Positions 34,458 through 44,456 are shown, numbered from the stretch's first letter. The stretch: DNA of 64,000 nt from Streptomyces sp. CB01635 (GCF_002803065.1 NZ_NNBL01000028.1:34243-98242); one strand, 5' to 3'. A program made the numbers and translations. Notes: generated by a model from the letters alone, not told the origin.

Positions 34458-34862
34458 ATGAGTGCGGTGAGTGAGCAGCTCCCGGACGGCCGCTACGGCC
34501 GCTCCCGCTCCGCCGACGAACGAGCGGACCGCACCCTGAAGATCGTCGGCGCCGCGCTCGGCGCCCTGCTCGTCGCCCTGATCGGCTGGTTCGGCTACCA
34601 CTACGTCTTCGGTACGAAGATCAGCGCCGAGGTCATCACCTTCAAGACCTCCGACGTGGCGGTCAAGGTGCACCTCGAGGTCCGCAAGGACAGCGACGCC
34701 AAGGGTTACTGCACCATCCGGTCGCAGTCCGCCGACGGCGCCGAGGTGGGCCGCGCGGACTTCCGCTTCGACCAGCGCGACAGCCGGATCGACAAGGTCG
34801 TGACGCTGCGCACCACGGCCCGCGGCACCAGCGCGGAGCTGCTCGGCTGCCACACGGGGTGA
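34458..34862 (+). CDS. DUF4307 membrane protein
   Basis: 134 residues with GAGAGGAACG before the ATG at 34458. One membrane helix (TLKIVGAALGALLVALIGWFGYHYVFG, about residues 28-54) is followed by an outer beta domain of about 80 residues with two Cys (GYCTIRSQS and LLGCHTG). This is the layout of DUF4307 proteins, which are conserved beside mca in actinomycetes. Role unknown. It is divergent from mca and precedes greA by 200 bases. Confidence 0.88.
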   Translation: MSAVSEQLPDGRYGRSRSADERADRTLKIVGAALGALLVALIGWFGYHYVFGTKISAEVITFKTSDVAVKVHLEVRKDSDAKGYCTIRSQSADGAEVGRADFRFDQRDSRIDKVVTLRTTARGTSAELLGCHTG

Positions 34863-35060
34863 CCGCACGGCGGCCGTACGTTCGGCCGTACTGCAGCCGT
34901 ACGGGTTTCGACGCCTGACCTGCGGTGACGAATTCTTGATGGCATATGTCCTCCCCCTTCGGCGCCTGAATTGTTAGGCTCGTGGTTTCGCCCACCCGTG
35001 AAGGCACATGCTTCTGGGTAGGGCGATGCTTTGTATTCCCAGTACCTACGAGGAGCACCT

Positions 35061-35558
35061 GTGACCCAGACCAGCGAAGACGTCACCTGGCTCACGCAGG
35101 AGGCGTACACCAAGCTCAAGGACGAGCTGGAGTACCTGTCTGGTCCCGCGCGCGCCGAGATCACCGTGAAGATCGCGGCGGCACGCGAGGAGGGCGACCT
35201 GCGCGAGAACGGCGGGTACCACGCGGCCAAGGAGGAGCAGGGCAAGCAAGAGCTCCGCATCCGCCAGCTGACCCAGCTCCTGGAGAAGGCCAAGGTCGGC
35301 GAGGCGCCTTCCGCGGCCGGCGTCGCCGCACCCGGCATGGTCGTCACGATCGCCTTCGACGGCGACGAGGACGACACCATGACGTTCCTGCTCGCCTCGC
35401 GTGAGTACGCGAGCGCCGACATCGAGACGTACTCGCCGCAGTCCCCGCTGGGCTCCGGTGTGAACGGCAAGAAGATCGGCGAGGACGCCCAGTACGAGCT
35501 GCCGAACGGCAAGCTCGCCTCGGTGAAGATCCTCGCGGCGAAGCCCTACAACGGCTGA
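35061..35558 (+). CDS. greA: Transcription elongation factor GreA
   Basis: 165 residues from GTG 35061 with GAGGAG 6 bases upstream. N-terminal coiled coil with the acidic tip EEGDLRENGGYHAAKEEQ (about residues 43-60), whose Asp and Glu coordinate the second metal in RNA polymerase's active site, then the FKBP-like domain ending SPLGSGVNGKKIGEDAQYELPNG. It rescues backtracked polymerase by stimulating RNA cleavage. Followed by a strong hairpin. Confidence 0.97.
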   Translation: MTQTSEDVTWLTQEAYTKLKDELEYLSGPARAEITVKIAAAREEGDLRENGGYHAAKEEQGKQELRIRQLTQLLEKAKVGEAPSAAGVAAPGMVVTIAFDGDEDDTMTFLLASREYASADIETYSPQSPLGSGVNGKKIGEDAQYELPNGKLASVKILAAKPYNG

Positions 35559-35590
35559 GAAACCGCACAACGGCTGAACCGACCGTATGG

Positions 35591-35627
35591 CGAAGGCCCC
35601 CGGCGCGTGCTGCGCCGGGGGCCTTCG
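35591..35627. terminator. Terminator between greA and ABC permease
   Basis: Perfect 16-bp stem (CGAAGGCCCCCGGCGC with GCGCCGGGGGCCTTCG), 5-base loop, between convergent greA and the minus-strand permease. Confidence 0.9.
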
Positions 35628-35653
35628 TGCGTTCGCGCTCGGGGCCGTGTCCG

Positions 35654-36492
35654 TCAGGCCGTCGCGTTGCGGTACTTGCGGACCGAGAGCGTCCGGAAGG
35701 CGACGATGATCACGACGGACCAGAGCAGCGAGGCCCACACGGGGTGCTGCATGGGCCAGGCGGGGGAGTCGGAGACGCCCGGGTTGCCGAACAGCTCGCG
35801 GCAGGCCTGCACCGTGGCGCTGAACGGGTTCCAGTCGGCGATGTGGCGCAGCCAGGGCGTCATCTGGCTGGAGTCCACGAACGCGTTCGAGATGAACGTC
35901 ACCGGGAAGAGCCAGACCAGCCCGCCCGACGTGGCCGCCTCGGGGGTGCGTACGGACAGGCCGATGAGGGCGCCGATCCACGTGAACGCGTATCCGAGGA
36001 GGAGCAGCAGGCCGAAGGCGCCGAGGGCCTTCGGGAGGCCCTCGTGGATGCGCCAGCCCACCAGGAGCGCGACGATCGCGAGGACGAGCAGGGTCAGGGC
36101 CGTCTGCACGAGGTCCGCGAGGGTGCGTCCGGTGAGGACGGCGCCACGGGACATCGGCAGCGACCTGAAGCGGTCGATGAGGCCCTTGTGCATGTCGTCG
36201 GCGATGCCCGCGCCGGCGCCCGCCGTGGCGAACGTGACGGTCTGGGCGAAGATGCCGGCCATCAGGAACTCGCGGTAGACCGCGGGGTCGGTGGTGCCCC
36301 CGATGTTCATCGAGCCGCCGAACACGTAGCTGAACAGCACCACGAACATGATCGGCTGGATCAGCCCGAAGATGACGACCTCGGGGATCCGCGTCATCCG
36401 GATCAGATTGCGCTTGGCGACGACGAGGGAGTCCCTGGCGGACTGCACGGGGCCGCCCGCGGGGCGGGGGGCGAGGGTCTGGGTGACGGCGC

Positions 36493-36496
<4 letters not shown>
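35654..36496 (-). CDS. ABC-2 type permease (DrrB-like)
   Basis: 280 residues, six hydrophobic segments. The GTG start at 36496 overlaps the stop of the ATPase gene (GTGA), so the pair is coupled. Features of DrrB/ABC-2 permeases: RNLIRMTRIPEVVIFGLIQPIMFVVLFSYVFGG type first helix, and GIADDMHKGLIDRFRSLPMSRGAVLTGRTLADL, the conserved cytoplasmic loop. It exports an unidentified hydrophobic compound or lipid with the ATPase. Confidence 0.93.
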
Positions 36497-37506
<1,010 letters not shown>

Positions 37507-37613
37507 GTGGCTTCCCCCATGGGTTGTGGGTGACCTGTTTGGTTGCCTTGCTCAGGAAAGCTTAGGTATGTCCGCCTGGGCACGCCCGACGGATTGGTGA
37601 CGTGCACCACAAG

Positions 37614-37625
37614 GTATCGCGATAC
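37614..37625. promoter_or_regulatory. Palindromic operator upstream of DrrAB-type genes
   Basis: Perfect 12-base palindrome GTATCGCGATAC, followed by an additional ATCGCG, in the gap between the ATPase start (37506) and the end of the threonine ammonia-lyase gene. Palindromes of this type are used by PadR- and TetR-like repressors of such exporters. Confidence 0.5.
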
Positions 37626-37671
37626 ATCGCGTCTCATCAACTGGTTTTCCGTAATCTCCCGGCTCCGCCGG

Positions 37672-38901
37672 TCAGTCGATGACGAGGTAACCCGCGTCCC
37701 GCAGCGCCGCGCCCACCTCGGCGCAGTGCACCGGCCCCTTCGTCTCCAGGTGAAGCTCGACCTCGGCCTCCGTGAGCCCGAGCCGGGGATCGGTCCGTAC
37801 ATGGCTCACGTCGAGGACGTTGGCGTCGATCACCGACAGCACGCCGAGAAGCGTGGCCAGGGCGCCGGGACGGTCCGTCAGACGCAGCCGCAGCGACAGA
37901 TAACGTCCGGCGGCGGCCATGCCGTGGCGCAGGATCCGCTGCATCAGGAGCGGGTCGACGTTGCCGCCCGACAGCAGCGCCACGACCGGGCCCTCGAAGG
38001 AGTGCGGGTCGCTCAGGAGCGCCGCGACCGGGCTCGCCCCGGCCGGTTCGACGACCAGCTTGGCCCGCTCCAGGCAGAGCAGCAGCGCGCTCGACAGCTC
38101 GTCCTCGGAGACCGTACGGACCTCGTCGACCAGCTCCTGGACCAGCTGGAACGGCACGTCACCGGGCCGCCCCACCCTGATGCCGTCGGCCATCGTCGCC
38201 GGATGGGGGATCGACACCGGCCGCCCGGCCTCCAGTGAGGGCGGGTACGCCGCCGCGCCCGCCGCCTGCACGCCGATCACCTTCACATCGGGGCGCATCG
38301 CCTTGACCGCCACCGCGACGCCCGCGGCGAGCCCGCCGCCGCCGATGCCCACGACGATCGTGCGCACCTCGGGGCACTGCTCCAGGATTTCGAGGCCGAC
38401 CGTGCCCTGTCCGGCGATGATGTCCGGGTGGTCGAAGGGGTGGATGAACACGGCGCCCGTCTCGCGCGCGTACTCCTGCGCCGCCGCCAGCGTCTCGTCG
38501 ACGACCTGCCCGTGCAGCCGCACCTCCGCGCCGTAGTCACGGGTCGCCGCGACCTTCGGCAGGGGCGCGCCGACCGGCATGAAGACCGTGGAGCGTACGC
38601 CGAGGAGAGAAGACGCGTGCGCTACACCCTGCGCATGGTTTCCGGCACTCGCGGCGACCACGCCCGCGGCGCGCTCCTCGGGAAGCAGGCCCGCGATCCT
38701 GACGTACGCGCCGCGCAGCTTGAAGGAGCCGGTCCGCTGGAGGTTCTCGCACTTGAGGTGCACCGGCGCCCCGACCAGCCCGGAGAGGTACCGGCTGCCC
38801 TCCATCGCCGTCATCCGCGCGACCCCCGAGAGCATCTTCTGCGCGCCGCGCACATCGTCCAGGGTCACCGTCGGCAAGGAGTCAGCCGTGCTGTAGCTCA
38901 T
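37672..38901 (-). CDS. ilvA: Threonine ammonia-lyase (biosynthetic/catabolic type with ACT domain)
   Basis: 409 residues. PLP lysine in TGSFKLRGA (about residue 60), substrate loop SAGNHAQGVA, phosphate-binding GIGGGGLAAG (about 185), and SGGNVDP near 320. The C-terminal about 80 residues (LSLRLRLTDRPGALATLLGVL) form a single ACT-like regulatory domain. It converts threonine to 2-oxobutyrate and ammonia, feeding isoleucine and, in Streptomyces, polyketide precursors. One ACT domain and this length fit the shorter TdcB/IlvA form. Divergent from a MarR gene. Confidence 0.95.
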   Translation of the reverse strand: MSYSTADSLPTVTLDDVRGAQKMLSGVARMTAMEGSRYLSGLVGAPVHLKCENLQRTGSFKLRGAYVRIAGLLPEERAAGVVAASAGNHAQGVAHASSLLGVRSTVFMPVGAPLPKVAATRDYGAEVRLHGQVVDETLAAAQEYARETGAVFIHPFDHPDIIAGQGTVGLEILEQCPEVRTIVVGIGGGGLAAGVAVAVKAMRPDVKVIGVQAAGAAAYPPSLEAGRPVSIPHPATMADGIRVGRPGDVPFQLVQELVDEVRTVSEDELSSALLLCLERAKLVVEPAGASPVAALLSDPHSFEGPVVALLSGGNVDPLLMQRILRHGMAAAGRYLSLRLRLTDRPGALATLLGVLSVIDANVLDVSHVRTDPRLGLTEAEVELHLETKGPVHCAEVGAALRDAGYLVID

Positions 38902-39046
38902 GACGGCAAGTCTCGCAGCTCACGCCGTACGGCTCCTGGTGTGACCACGGTCCGAGACTGGTTTGCGCAGCGTCGGTACGACCCGCCTTCCGGCCGCGTA
39001 CCCTGTCCCCCAACCCACCACCCCCGCATGAAGTGAGCCCCCGGCC

Positions 39047-39568
39047 ATGCCCACACCACCGGAAACGATGGACATGACGACCGCCGGCGACACCGGCCTC
39101 CTCGAAACGCTCCAGCACGAGGTGGCGGTCTTCGCCCGCCGTGCCGAACAGACCCGGCTCGGCGGGGTCGGGCAGGTGCGCAACTCGATGGACCGAGCCG
39201 CGTATCTGCTGCTCAACCGCCTGGACAAGGAAGGCCCGATGGGCGTCAAGGCACTCGCCGCGAGCATGGGCATCGACTCGTCCACGGTGACGCGTCAGGT
39301 CGCGCCGCTCGTCGACACGGGCCTCGTCAAGCGGACGTCCCACCCGGAGGACGGACGCGCGGTCGTCCTCCAGCTGTCGCCGCGCGGCCTCGCCCGGCTC
39401 GACGAGGTACGCACGTCCAGGCAGTCCCTGATGGCCGAGTTGACGCAGGAGTGGACCCCGCAGGAGCGCGAACAGTTCTGCGCGCTCCTCACGCGCTTCA
39501 ACACCGCGCTGTCCGCGCGGCAGGCGGGCGGGCCCGCCCCGTCCGGGGAAGCCGCTCCCGGCTCTTGA
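39047..39568 (+). CDS. MarR-family transcriptional regulator
   Basis: 173 residues. Winged HTH: RAAYLLLNRLDKEGPMGVKALAASMGIDSSTVTRQV then LVKRTSHPEDGRAVVLQLSPRG (wing), about residues 48-115. Helices on both sides provide the dimer interface. No ribosome site is obvious before ATG 39047, so it may be leaderless. It is divergent from ilvA; the 145-base gap between them carries the inverted pair AGTCTCG/CGAGACT (38909-38915, 38953-38959), a weak operator candidate. Confidence 0.93.
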   Translation: MPTPPETMDMTTAGDTGLLETLQHEVAVFARRAEQTRLGGVGQVRNSMDRAAYLLLNRLDKEGPMGVKALAASMGIDSSTVTRQVAPLVDTGLVKRTSHPEDGRAVVLQLSPRGLARLDEVRTSRQSLMAELTQEWTPQEREQFCALLTRFNTALSARQAGGPAPSGEAAPGS

Positions 39569-39674
39569 CCCCGGGCCCGCACCTGCCCTCATATGAGACC
39601 GGGCCCCTGTCGTACGCGGCCGGGGCCCGTCCCGTCCCAGCGACCGGCCGCCGAGCGGCCCGGCTGGAGGTGCG

Positions 39675-40166
39675 GTGCGAGAACGGCGCGCGTTCCAGGA
39701 CGCCCGCCGGGCCCGGGAGTTCGAGGCGTTCGTCGCGGGCGCGGCAGGGCGGCTGCTCCATGCCGCGACCCTGCTCACCACGGAGCCGGCCGACGGCAAC
39801 CCGCGCGCGCGGAAGCTGCTCGTCGCGGCGCTCGCGCAGACGTACGCCTCCTGGGACCGGCTGCGCGGTGAGGACCCCTACGACCGTGCCCGCAAGGAGC
39901 TCGCCCTGCGCTTCGCCCGCGCGGCCTGGCACCAGCACCGCGGGTACGGCGGCGTACTGCGACACCTCGGCCCGCAGGCTCGCCTGATCCTCGTGCTGCG
40001 CCTCTACGAGGGGGTCGGCGAGGAGCAGGTGGCCGCGCTGCTCGGGCTCCCCATGGAGCGCGTACACGTGATCCACGCGCGCGCCATGGCACTCGTCCTG
40101 CACCCGCCGCGCGGGCCCGCCCCGGCCCTTGAGAACGCGCCGTCCCTGGAGGAGGTGCCGTCATGA
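39675..40166 (+). CDS. Sigma-factor-like protein (region 4-type HTH)
   Basis: 163 residues from GTG 39675, with GGAGG 4 bases before it. The N-terminal half (FQDARRAREFEAFVAGAAGRLLHAATLLT) resembles sigma region 2 weakly. The C-terminal segment LGPQARLILVLRLYEGVGEEQVAALLGLPMERVHVIHARAMALV (about residues 98-140) reads as a sigma-70 region 4 helix-turn-helix of ECF type. Core-binding and -10 recognition residues are not clear, so it may be a degenerate or specialised sigma. Its stop overlaps the ATG of the next gene, a small membrane protein. Confidence 0.75.
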   Translation: MRERRAFQDARRAREFEAFVAGAAGRLLHAATLLTTEPADGNPRARKLLVAALAQTYASWDRLRGEDPYDRARKELALRFARAAWHQHRGYGGVLRHLGPQARLILVLRLYEGVGEEQVAALLGLPMERVHVIHARAMALVLHPPRGPAPALENAPSLEEVPS

Positions 40167-40414
40167 ACGCACAGGCCCGCACGGAACGCGAGGTCCGCGC
40201 GATCCTGGAGGCCGCTCAGGGAGCGCTGCCGCCCGGGATCCACACCGAGGCGGTACGCCGGGGCGGGCGGATCCTGCGCCGCAGGAGGGTGCTGCGCCGC
40301 CTGATGTGGCTGGCGCTGTGCCTGGCGATGACCGCGTTCTTCGTATGGGCCCTGCTGGCCAGGCCCTGGGTGGAGCCGCCGTCCGGGACGACTCCACCAC
40401 TCACGGGCTGGTGA
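40163..40414 (+). CDS. Small single-helix membrane protein, partner of sigma-like gene
   Basis: 83 residues, ATG overlapping the previous stop (ATGA). A charged cytoplasmic N-terminus (REVRAILEAAQGALPPGIH ... RRGGRILRRRRVLRR) precedes one membrane helix (LMWLALCLAMTAFFVWALLA, about 47-66) and a short Pro-rich outer tail. The arrangement looks like a minimal membrane anti-sigma, but no zinc motif is present and this is inference. Confidence 0.7.
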   Translation: MNAQARTEREVRAILEAAQGALPPGIHTEAVRRGGRILRRRRVLRRLMWLALCLAMTAFFVWALLARPWVEPPSGTTPPLTGW

Positions 40415-40447
40415 CCGCGCGCCTCCTCGCGGCGGCCATCCTCGGTA

Positions 40448-41620
40448 TCAGCCGAGCGCCTGCTGGAGGTCGGCAAGCAGGTCGTCGGCCGACTCGATGC
40501 CCACGGAGAGACGTACGAGATCGCTGGGCACTTCGAGCGCCGAGCCCGCGACCGAGGCGTGCGTCATGCGTCCCGGGTGCTCGATCAGGGACTCCACACC
40601 GCCCAGGGACTCGCCCAGGGTGAACAGCTTCGCCCGGTCGCAGACCGCGACCGCGGCCTCCTCGCCGCCCTCGACCTGGAACGACACCATGCCGCCGAAC
40701 GCCTTCATCTGCTTGGCGGCGACCTCGTGACCGGGGTGCTCCGGGAGGCCCGGGTACAGAACACGCGTCACGCGCGCGTGCCGGGAGAGCATGTCGGCGA
40801 CCCTCGTCGCGTTCTCACTGTGCCGGTCCATGCGCACGGGCAGCGTCTTGATGCCGCGCAGCACCAGCCACGCGTCCATCGGCCCGGCGACGGCGCCCAT
40901 CGCGTTCTGGTGGTACGCCAGCTCCTCGCCGAGCGCCGGGTCGGCGACGATCAGCGCACCGCCGACGACGTCCGAGTGACCGCCCATGTACTTCGTCAGG
41001 GAGTGCACGACGACGTCCGCGCCGAGCGCCAGCGGCTGCTGGAGGTACGGGCTCGCGAAGGTGTTGTCGACGACGAGCCGCGCCCCCGCCTCCCGCGCGA
41101 CCTGCGCGACGGCGGCGATGTCGGTGATCCCGAGCAGCGGGTTGGACGGCGTCTCGACCCAGATGACCTTGGTCTTCGGCGTGAGTGCCGCGCGCACGGA
41201 GGCCGGGTCGCTGGTGTCGGCGACCGACCACTCCACGCCCCACCGCGAGACGACCTTCGCGAACAGACGGAACGTGCCGCCGTACGCGTCGTTCGGGATC
41301 ACCACGTGATCGCCGGGGCTGAGCAGCGTCCGGAGAAGGCAGTCCTCGGCGGCGAGCCCGGAGGCGAACGCGAGGCCGCGGCGGCCGCCTTCGAGGGCGG
41401 CGAGGTTCTCCTCCAGGGCGGTCCTGGTCGGGTTGGCGCTGCGGCTGTACTCGTAGCCGCCGCGCAGCCCGCCCACGCCGTCCTGCTTGTACGTGGAGAC
41501 CTGGTAGATCGGGGGGACAACGGCGCCGGTCAGGGGGTCGGCCGTGTTGCCCGCGTGAATGGCCACGGTCTCGAACCCGTGACCTCCGTGGGTGTTCTGG
41601 CTGTTGTGCGTGTCGCTCAT
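40448..41620 (-). CDS. metB: Cystathionine gamma-synthase
   Basis: 390 residues, ATG 41620. Cys/Met-metabolism PLP enzyme: YEYSRSANPTRTALE, GDHVVIPNDAYGGTFRLF, WVETPSNPLLGI, VDNTFASPYLQQPL and the PLP lysine in HSLTKYMGGHSD (about residue 210). The C-terminal SLGGVESLIEHPGRMTHAS favours synthase/lyase of the MetB group; cystathionine gamma-lyase is a close alternative that cannot be excluded by eye. Pathway: homoserine ester plus cysteine to cystathionine. Single gene. Confidence 0.9.
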   Translation of the reverse strand: MSDTHNSQNTHGGHGFETVAIHAGNTADPLTGAVVPPIYQVSTYKQDGVGGLRGGYEYSRSANPTRTALEENLAALEGGRRGLAFASGLAAEDCLLRTLLSPGDHVVIPNDAYGGTFRLFAKVVSRWGVEWSVADTSDPASVRAALTPKTKVIWVETPSNPLLGITDIAAVAQVAREAGARLVVDNTFASPYLQQPLALGADVVVHSLTKYMGGHSDVVGGALIVADPALGEELAYHQNAMGAVAGPMDAWLVLRGIKTLPVRMDRHSENATRVADMLSRHARVTRVLYPGLPEHPGHEVAAKQMKAFGGMVSFQVEGGEEAAVAVCDRAKLFTLGESLGGVESLIEHPGRMTHASVAGSALEVPSDLVRLSVGIESADDLLADLQQALG

Positions 41621-41711
41621 GCGGCCAGAGCGTAGTGCGCGCACGGGCCGCGCGGCGGCCCTACCGGGCCTCATTCGCCAATTGTCCGACCCTTCTGGTT
41701 CGCTTGTACGC

Positions 41712-42821
41712 ATGGGAATTCTCTGGGTCCTGATGGCAGTGGTCATGTTGGGGGCGGTGCTTGGCCCGTACCTGCTGCGCAGGCGCGGCGGCATACGCCA
41801 GGTCGCGCCCGGTTCGCCGGACGCGGCGGACCCCGCGGAGTACGGCTTCATGCGTCAGGAGGACCTGGACGTGCGGCTCCCGGGCCCCGACCAGGACCTG
41901 TTGAACGTGATGTCGGTGGTCCAGCGCAACCAGGACTTCACCGCCGCCAAGCAGCTCCTCGCCGGCACGGGCAAGGAGAGCGAGCAGCGCTGGGAGCGCG
42001 TGCAGGCGATCGCCGGCGCCGCCGCCCTGGAGCTCGCGCAGACTCCGCGGCTCGGTGCCGGGTGGCTCCACGCGTGGCGTGCCCAGGACCTTAAGGACCC
42101 GGGCGGGGCACAGGTGTTCGCGGAGTTCCTCGTCCAGCAGGCCTGGCGGAACGCGGGCGGTGAAGCGCAGGCCGACGAGCGGCGGATCATCCTGGAGGAG
42201 GCCAGGTCGGCCTGCGAGGACGCGGCGCTCCTGGCCCCCGGCGACCCGGTCCCCCACATCACACATCTCGCCGTGGCCCGCGGCCTCGGGTACTCCCAGC
42301 ACGACTTCGAGCAGCTCTGGCTCAAGATCCTCGACACGGCGCCCGGCCACATGGGCGCCCACCTGGCGGGCCTGCGGTACTGGTGCGAGAAGTGGCACGG
42401 CTCGCGCGAGCTCGCCTTCTCCTTCGCCGAGGCCGCCGCCGCGCGCGCCCCGCGCGGCTCGCTCCTCGCCGCGCTCCCCCTCTTCGCGCTCTACGAGCAC
42501 CTGCCCGACGTCAATCTGGTGCGCAGCTTCTACCAGAGCGAGGTCGTCACCAAGTCGATCCACGGCGCGCTCTTCGCCGTCCAGGCCGCCCGCCCGGACG
42601 ACCCGATGCTCGCCCACGTCCGCCACCTCCTGGTGTTCTTCCTGGTCCGCTGCGAGCGCTGGGCCGAGGCGATGGAGCAGCTGCTCCACGTCGACGGCCA
42701 CGTGGGCGCGCTGCCCTGGACGACGGGCTCGGACCCGGCGGCGGACTACGCGGTGTACCGGGCGCTCGCGGTCGCGGGCTACGAGGCGAACGGCGGGAGC
42801 CCGGCGACGCTGCGCCACTGA
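41712..42821 (+). CDS. TPR-like helical protein with N-terminal membrane helix
   Basis: 369 residues. An N-terminal helix (MGILWVLMAVVMLGAVLGPYLL) anchors it to the membrane; the rest is helical with TPR-like repeats (RNQDFTAAKQLLAGT, GYSQHDFEQLWLKILDTAPGHMGAHLAGLRYW, RCERWAEAMEQLLHVDGH). No catalytic motif. ATG 41712 has no clear ribosome site and may be leaderless. Conserved in Streptomyces with unknown role. Codon usage is normal. Confidence 0.8.
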   Translation: MGILWVLMAVVMLGAVLGPYLLRRRGGIRQVAPGSPDAADPAEYGFMRQEDLDVRLPGPDQDLLNVMSVVQRNQDFTAAKQLLAGTGKESEQRWERVQAIAGAAALELAQTPRLGAGWLHAWRAQDLKDPGGAQVFAEFLVQQAWRNAGGEAQADERRIILEEARSACEDAALLAPGDPVPHITHLAVARGLGYSQHDFEQLWLKILDTAPGHMGAHLAGLRYWCEKWHGSRELAFSFAEAAAARAPRGSLLAALPLFALYEHLPDVNLVRSFYQSEVVTKSIHGALFAVQAARPDDPMLAHVRHLLVFFLVRCERWAEAMEQLLHVDGHVGALPWTTGSDPAADYAVYRALAVAGYEANGGSPATLRH

Positions 42822-43018
42822 CCGCTCTACGCGGCCCGACGCTCAACTGCTGCGTCTCGACCAGAGGTTCTGCTCTCGGCCCGGCATTCCCCGAATGTCT
42901 CCCGCCGCCGGCACCCTTCGTCCACAGCGGGGCGCCCCCAAACCCCGCCAGCGCGAGCACGGCCCGGCTGCGGAGCCTCGGCCAGCCAGCCTCCGCCTTC
43001 CGCCGGGCCGCCTCGCGG

Positions 43019-43531
43019 TCAGCCCTCCGCGCGGGCGGGCAGCCGCCATCCCGGGCGCGGGAAGTGGCAGGTGTAGCCGTCCGGGTAACGCTGCAGATAG
43101 TCCTGATGCTCGGGCTCGGCCTCCCAGAAGGGGCCGACCGGCTCTACCTCGGTGACGACTTTGCCCGGCCACAGCCCGGAGGCGTCCACATCCGCGATCG
43201 TGTCCTCGGCGATCCGCTTCTGCTCGTCATCCACGTAGTAGATCGCCGAGCGGTAGCTGAGACCGATGTCGTTGCCCTGGCGGTTCTTGGTGCTCGGGTC
43301 GTGGATCTGGAAGAAGAGCTCCAGGATCGCGCGGAAGTCGGTCCCCTCGGGGTCGAAAAGGATCTCGATGGCCTCCGCGTGAGTGCCATGGTCACGGTAC
43401 GTCGCGTTCGGCACGTCACCCCCGGTGTATCCCACCCGGGTCGCCGTCACACCCGGGAGTCGGCGGATCAGGTCCTCCATCCCCCAGAAGCATCCGCCCG
43501 CCAGCACGGCCCTCTGCGTCTGCGCAGCCAT
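43019..43531 (-). CDS. msrA: Peptide methionine-S-sulfoxide reductase A
   Basis: 170 residues. AGGCFWGMEDLIRRLPGV holds the catalytic Cys of GCFWG (about residue 13); GYTGGDVPNATYRDHGTHAEAIEI, FFQIHDPSTKNRQGNDIGLSYRSAIYY and EPEHQDYLQRYPDGY follow as in the family. It reduces the S-epimer of methionine sulfoxide with thioredoxin. Resolving Cys are not evident except Cys in YTCHF near the end, so it is probably a 1-Cys or unusual 2-Cys type. Confidence 0.96.
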   Translation of the reverse strand: MAAQTQRAVLAGGCFWGMEDLIRRLPGVTATRVGYTGGDVPNATYRDHGTHAEAIEILFDPEGTDFRAILELFFQIHDPSTKNRQGNDIGLSYRSAIYYVDDEQKRIAEDTIADVDASGLWPGKVVTEVEPVGPFWEAEPEHQDYLQRYPDGYTCHFPRPGWRLPARAEG

Positions 43532-43828
43532 TTCGGCCCCTCCAATATCTGTCAGCTCGGTCACTCGGGGTACTCGGCTCGCACACCGCCGGCAACCCAC
43601 GCCCACTTCGTCAACGCGCGAGGGCTCCAAGCGATTCCGCGCCACTCCAACCGTCGCTGCCCGGATGGGTCACATGGCGGCACAGGCTCGCCGGCACTGG
43701 CGTCCCTTGCCCGATCGGCGTGGCGAGGGCTGAGGGCTGACAACACCTGTCAGCCGATAGGTGATCACTTTCGGTCAAGGTTCTCCTGGGCCGCATGACA
43801 GCGCCGCTCCGTTGCCACGATTTCCCTC
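43532..43828. other. Intergenic stretch, nothing supported
   Basis: About 300 bases between msrA and the next gene. Short open frames on both strands have no recognisable homology or ribosome site. Base composition is slightly less GC-rich than the neighbourhood. No RNA gene or hairpin stands out. Confidence 0.5.
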
Positions 43829-44245
43829 ATGGCGACTTCGGGGGCAAAGAGCGGGCGATTCGGCGGACTGGACCAGTGGTGGGGCGTCCTGGCCGGCGCT
43901 CTTCTGATCGCAGCCTGGATCAACTCCGCCGCTGGTCCGACGGTCATCATCACGCTGTCCGCGGCCGTACTCGTATGGTGCTTCTTCCAAGCCCCCGTGA
44001 CGTGTGGCGCGCCTGTGCGAGGACGAGCGGACGGCTGCCGCAACAACGCCTCGGGACTACTGCTGGGCTGCCACATTCACCAGCACCGGTGGCAGAAACT
44101 CAAGATGCTGATCTTGCGGCGACAGGTGCGCGCGTTCTGCTCCGGTCTGTTCTCGGACGGCAAGGCGGCGATCGTCACGCTGGCCGGCGTGGGCAGCTTC
44201 ATTTCAGGCCTGGCCGCTCTGGTCCCAGATGTGATCATCAAATGA
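43829..44245 (+). CDS. Membrane protein with Cys/His motif, unknown function
   Basis: 138 residues. Two hydrophobic segments near the start (WWGVLAGALLIAAWI and GPTVIITLSAAVLVWCFF) and one near the C-terminus (AAIVTLAGVGSFISGLAALV). Between them VTCGAPVR...GCRNNASGLLLGCHIHQHRWQKLKML brings four Cys and three His together, a plausible metal or heme-like site or disulfide cluster; I recall similar hypotheticals in Streptomyces. A perfect inverted repeat follows at 44328-44348. Confidence 0.7.
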   Translation: MATSGAKSGRFGGLDQWWGVLAGALLIAAWINSAAGPTVIITLSAAVLVWCFFQAPVTCGAPVRGRADGCRNNASGLLLGCHIHQHRWQKLKMLILRRQVRAFCSGLFSDGKAAIVTLAGVGSFISGLAALVPDVIIK

Positions 44246-44327
44246 CGGCACCCGTTCCCGAACCCCCTCCTCCGTCGCCGTCCCGGTCATCGGGTGGTCC
44301 AAGGCTGGCCAGGTCACGGCCAAGGCG

Positions 44328-44348
44328 CCGCATGCGTTCAGCATGCGG
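44328..44348. terminator. Small hairpin
   Basis: CCGCATGC-GTTCA-GCATGCGG, 8-bp perfect stem with 5-base loop, 83 bases past the stop of the preceding gene. A weak terminator candidate between convergent genes. Confidence 0.4.
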
Positions 44349-44456
44349 TCCCGGCGGCGGGTGGCATAGCGGGATGTGCCCTTTCCTAGGCAGAGGCGCG
44401 GCGGGCGATGCAGGCGTAGGCGGGGTGGCGCTCGCCGCATCGGTGGGCGGGCGGGG

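Noticed and set aside
41621..41711. SAM riboswitch before metB
   Set aside because: The leader is under 100 bases and shows no aptamer-like stems.
43561..43798. Short frames that might be an integrase tail
   Set aside because: No conserved Arg-His-Tyr residues and no attachment-site duplication.
44204..44440. Possible transposase remnant on the minus strand (RYATRRRDRM)
   Set aside because: Too short and without a matching partner segment or terminal repeats.
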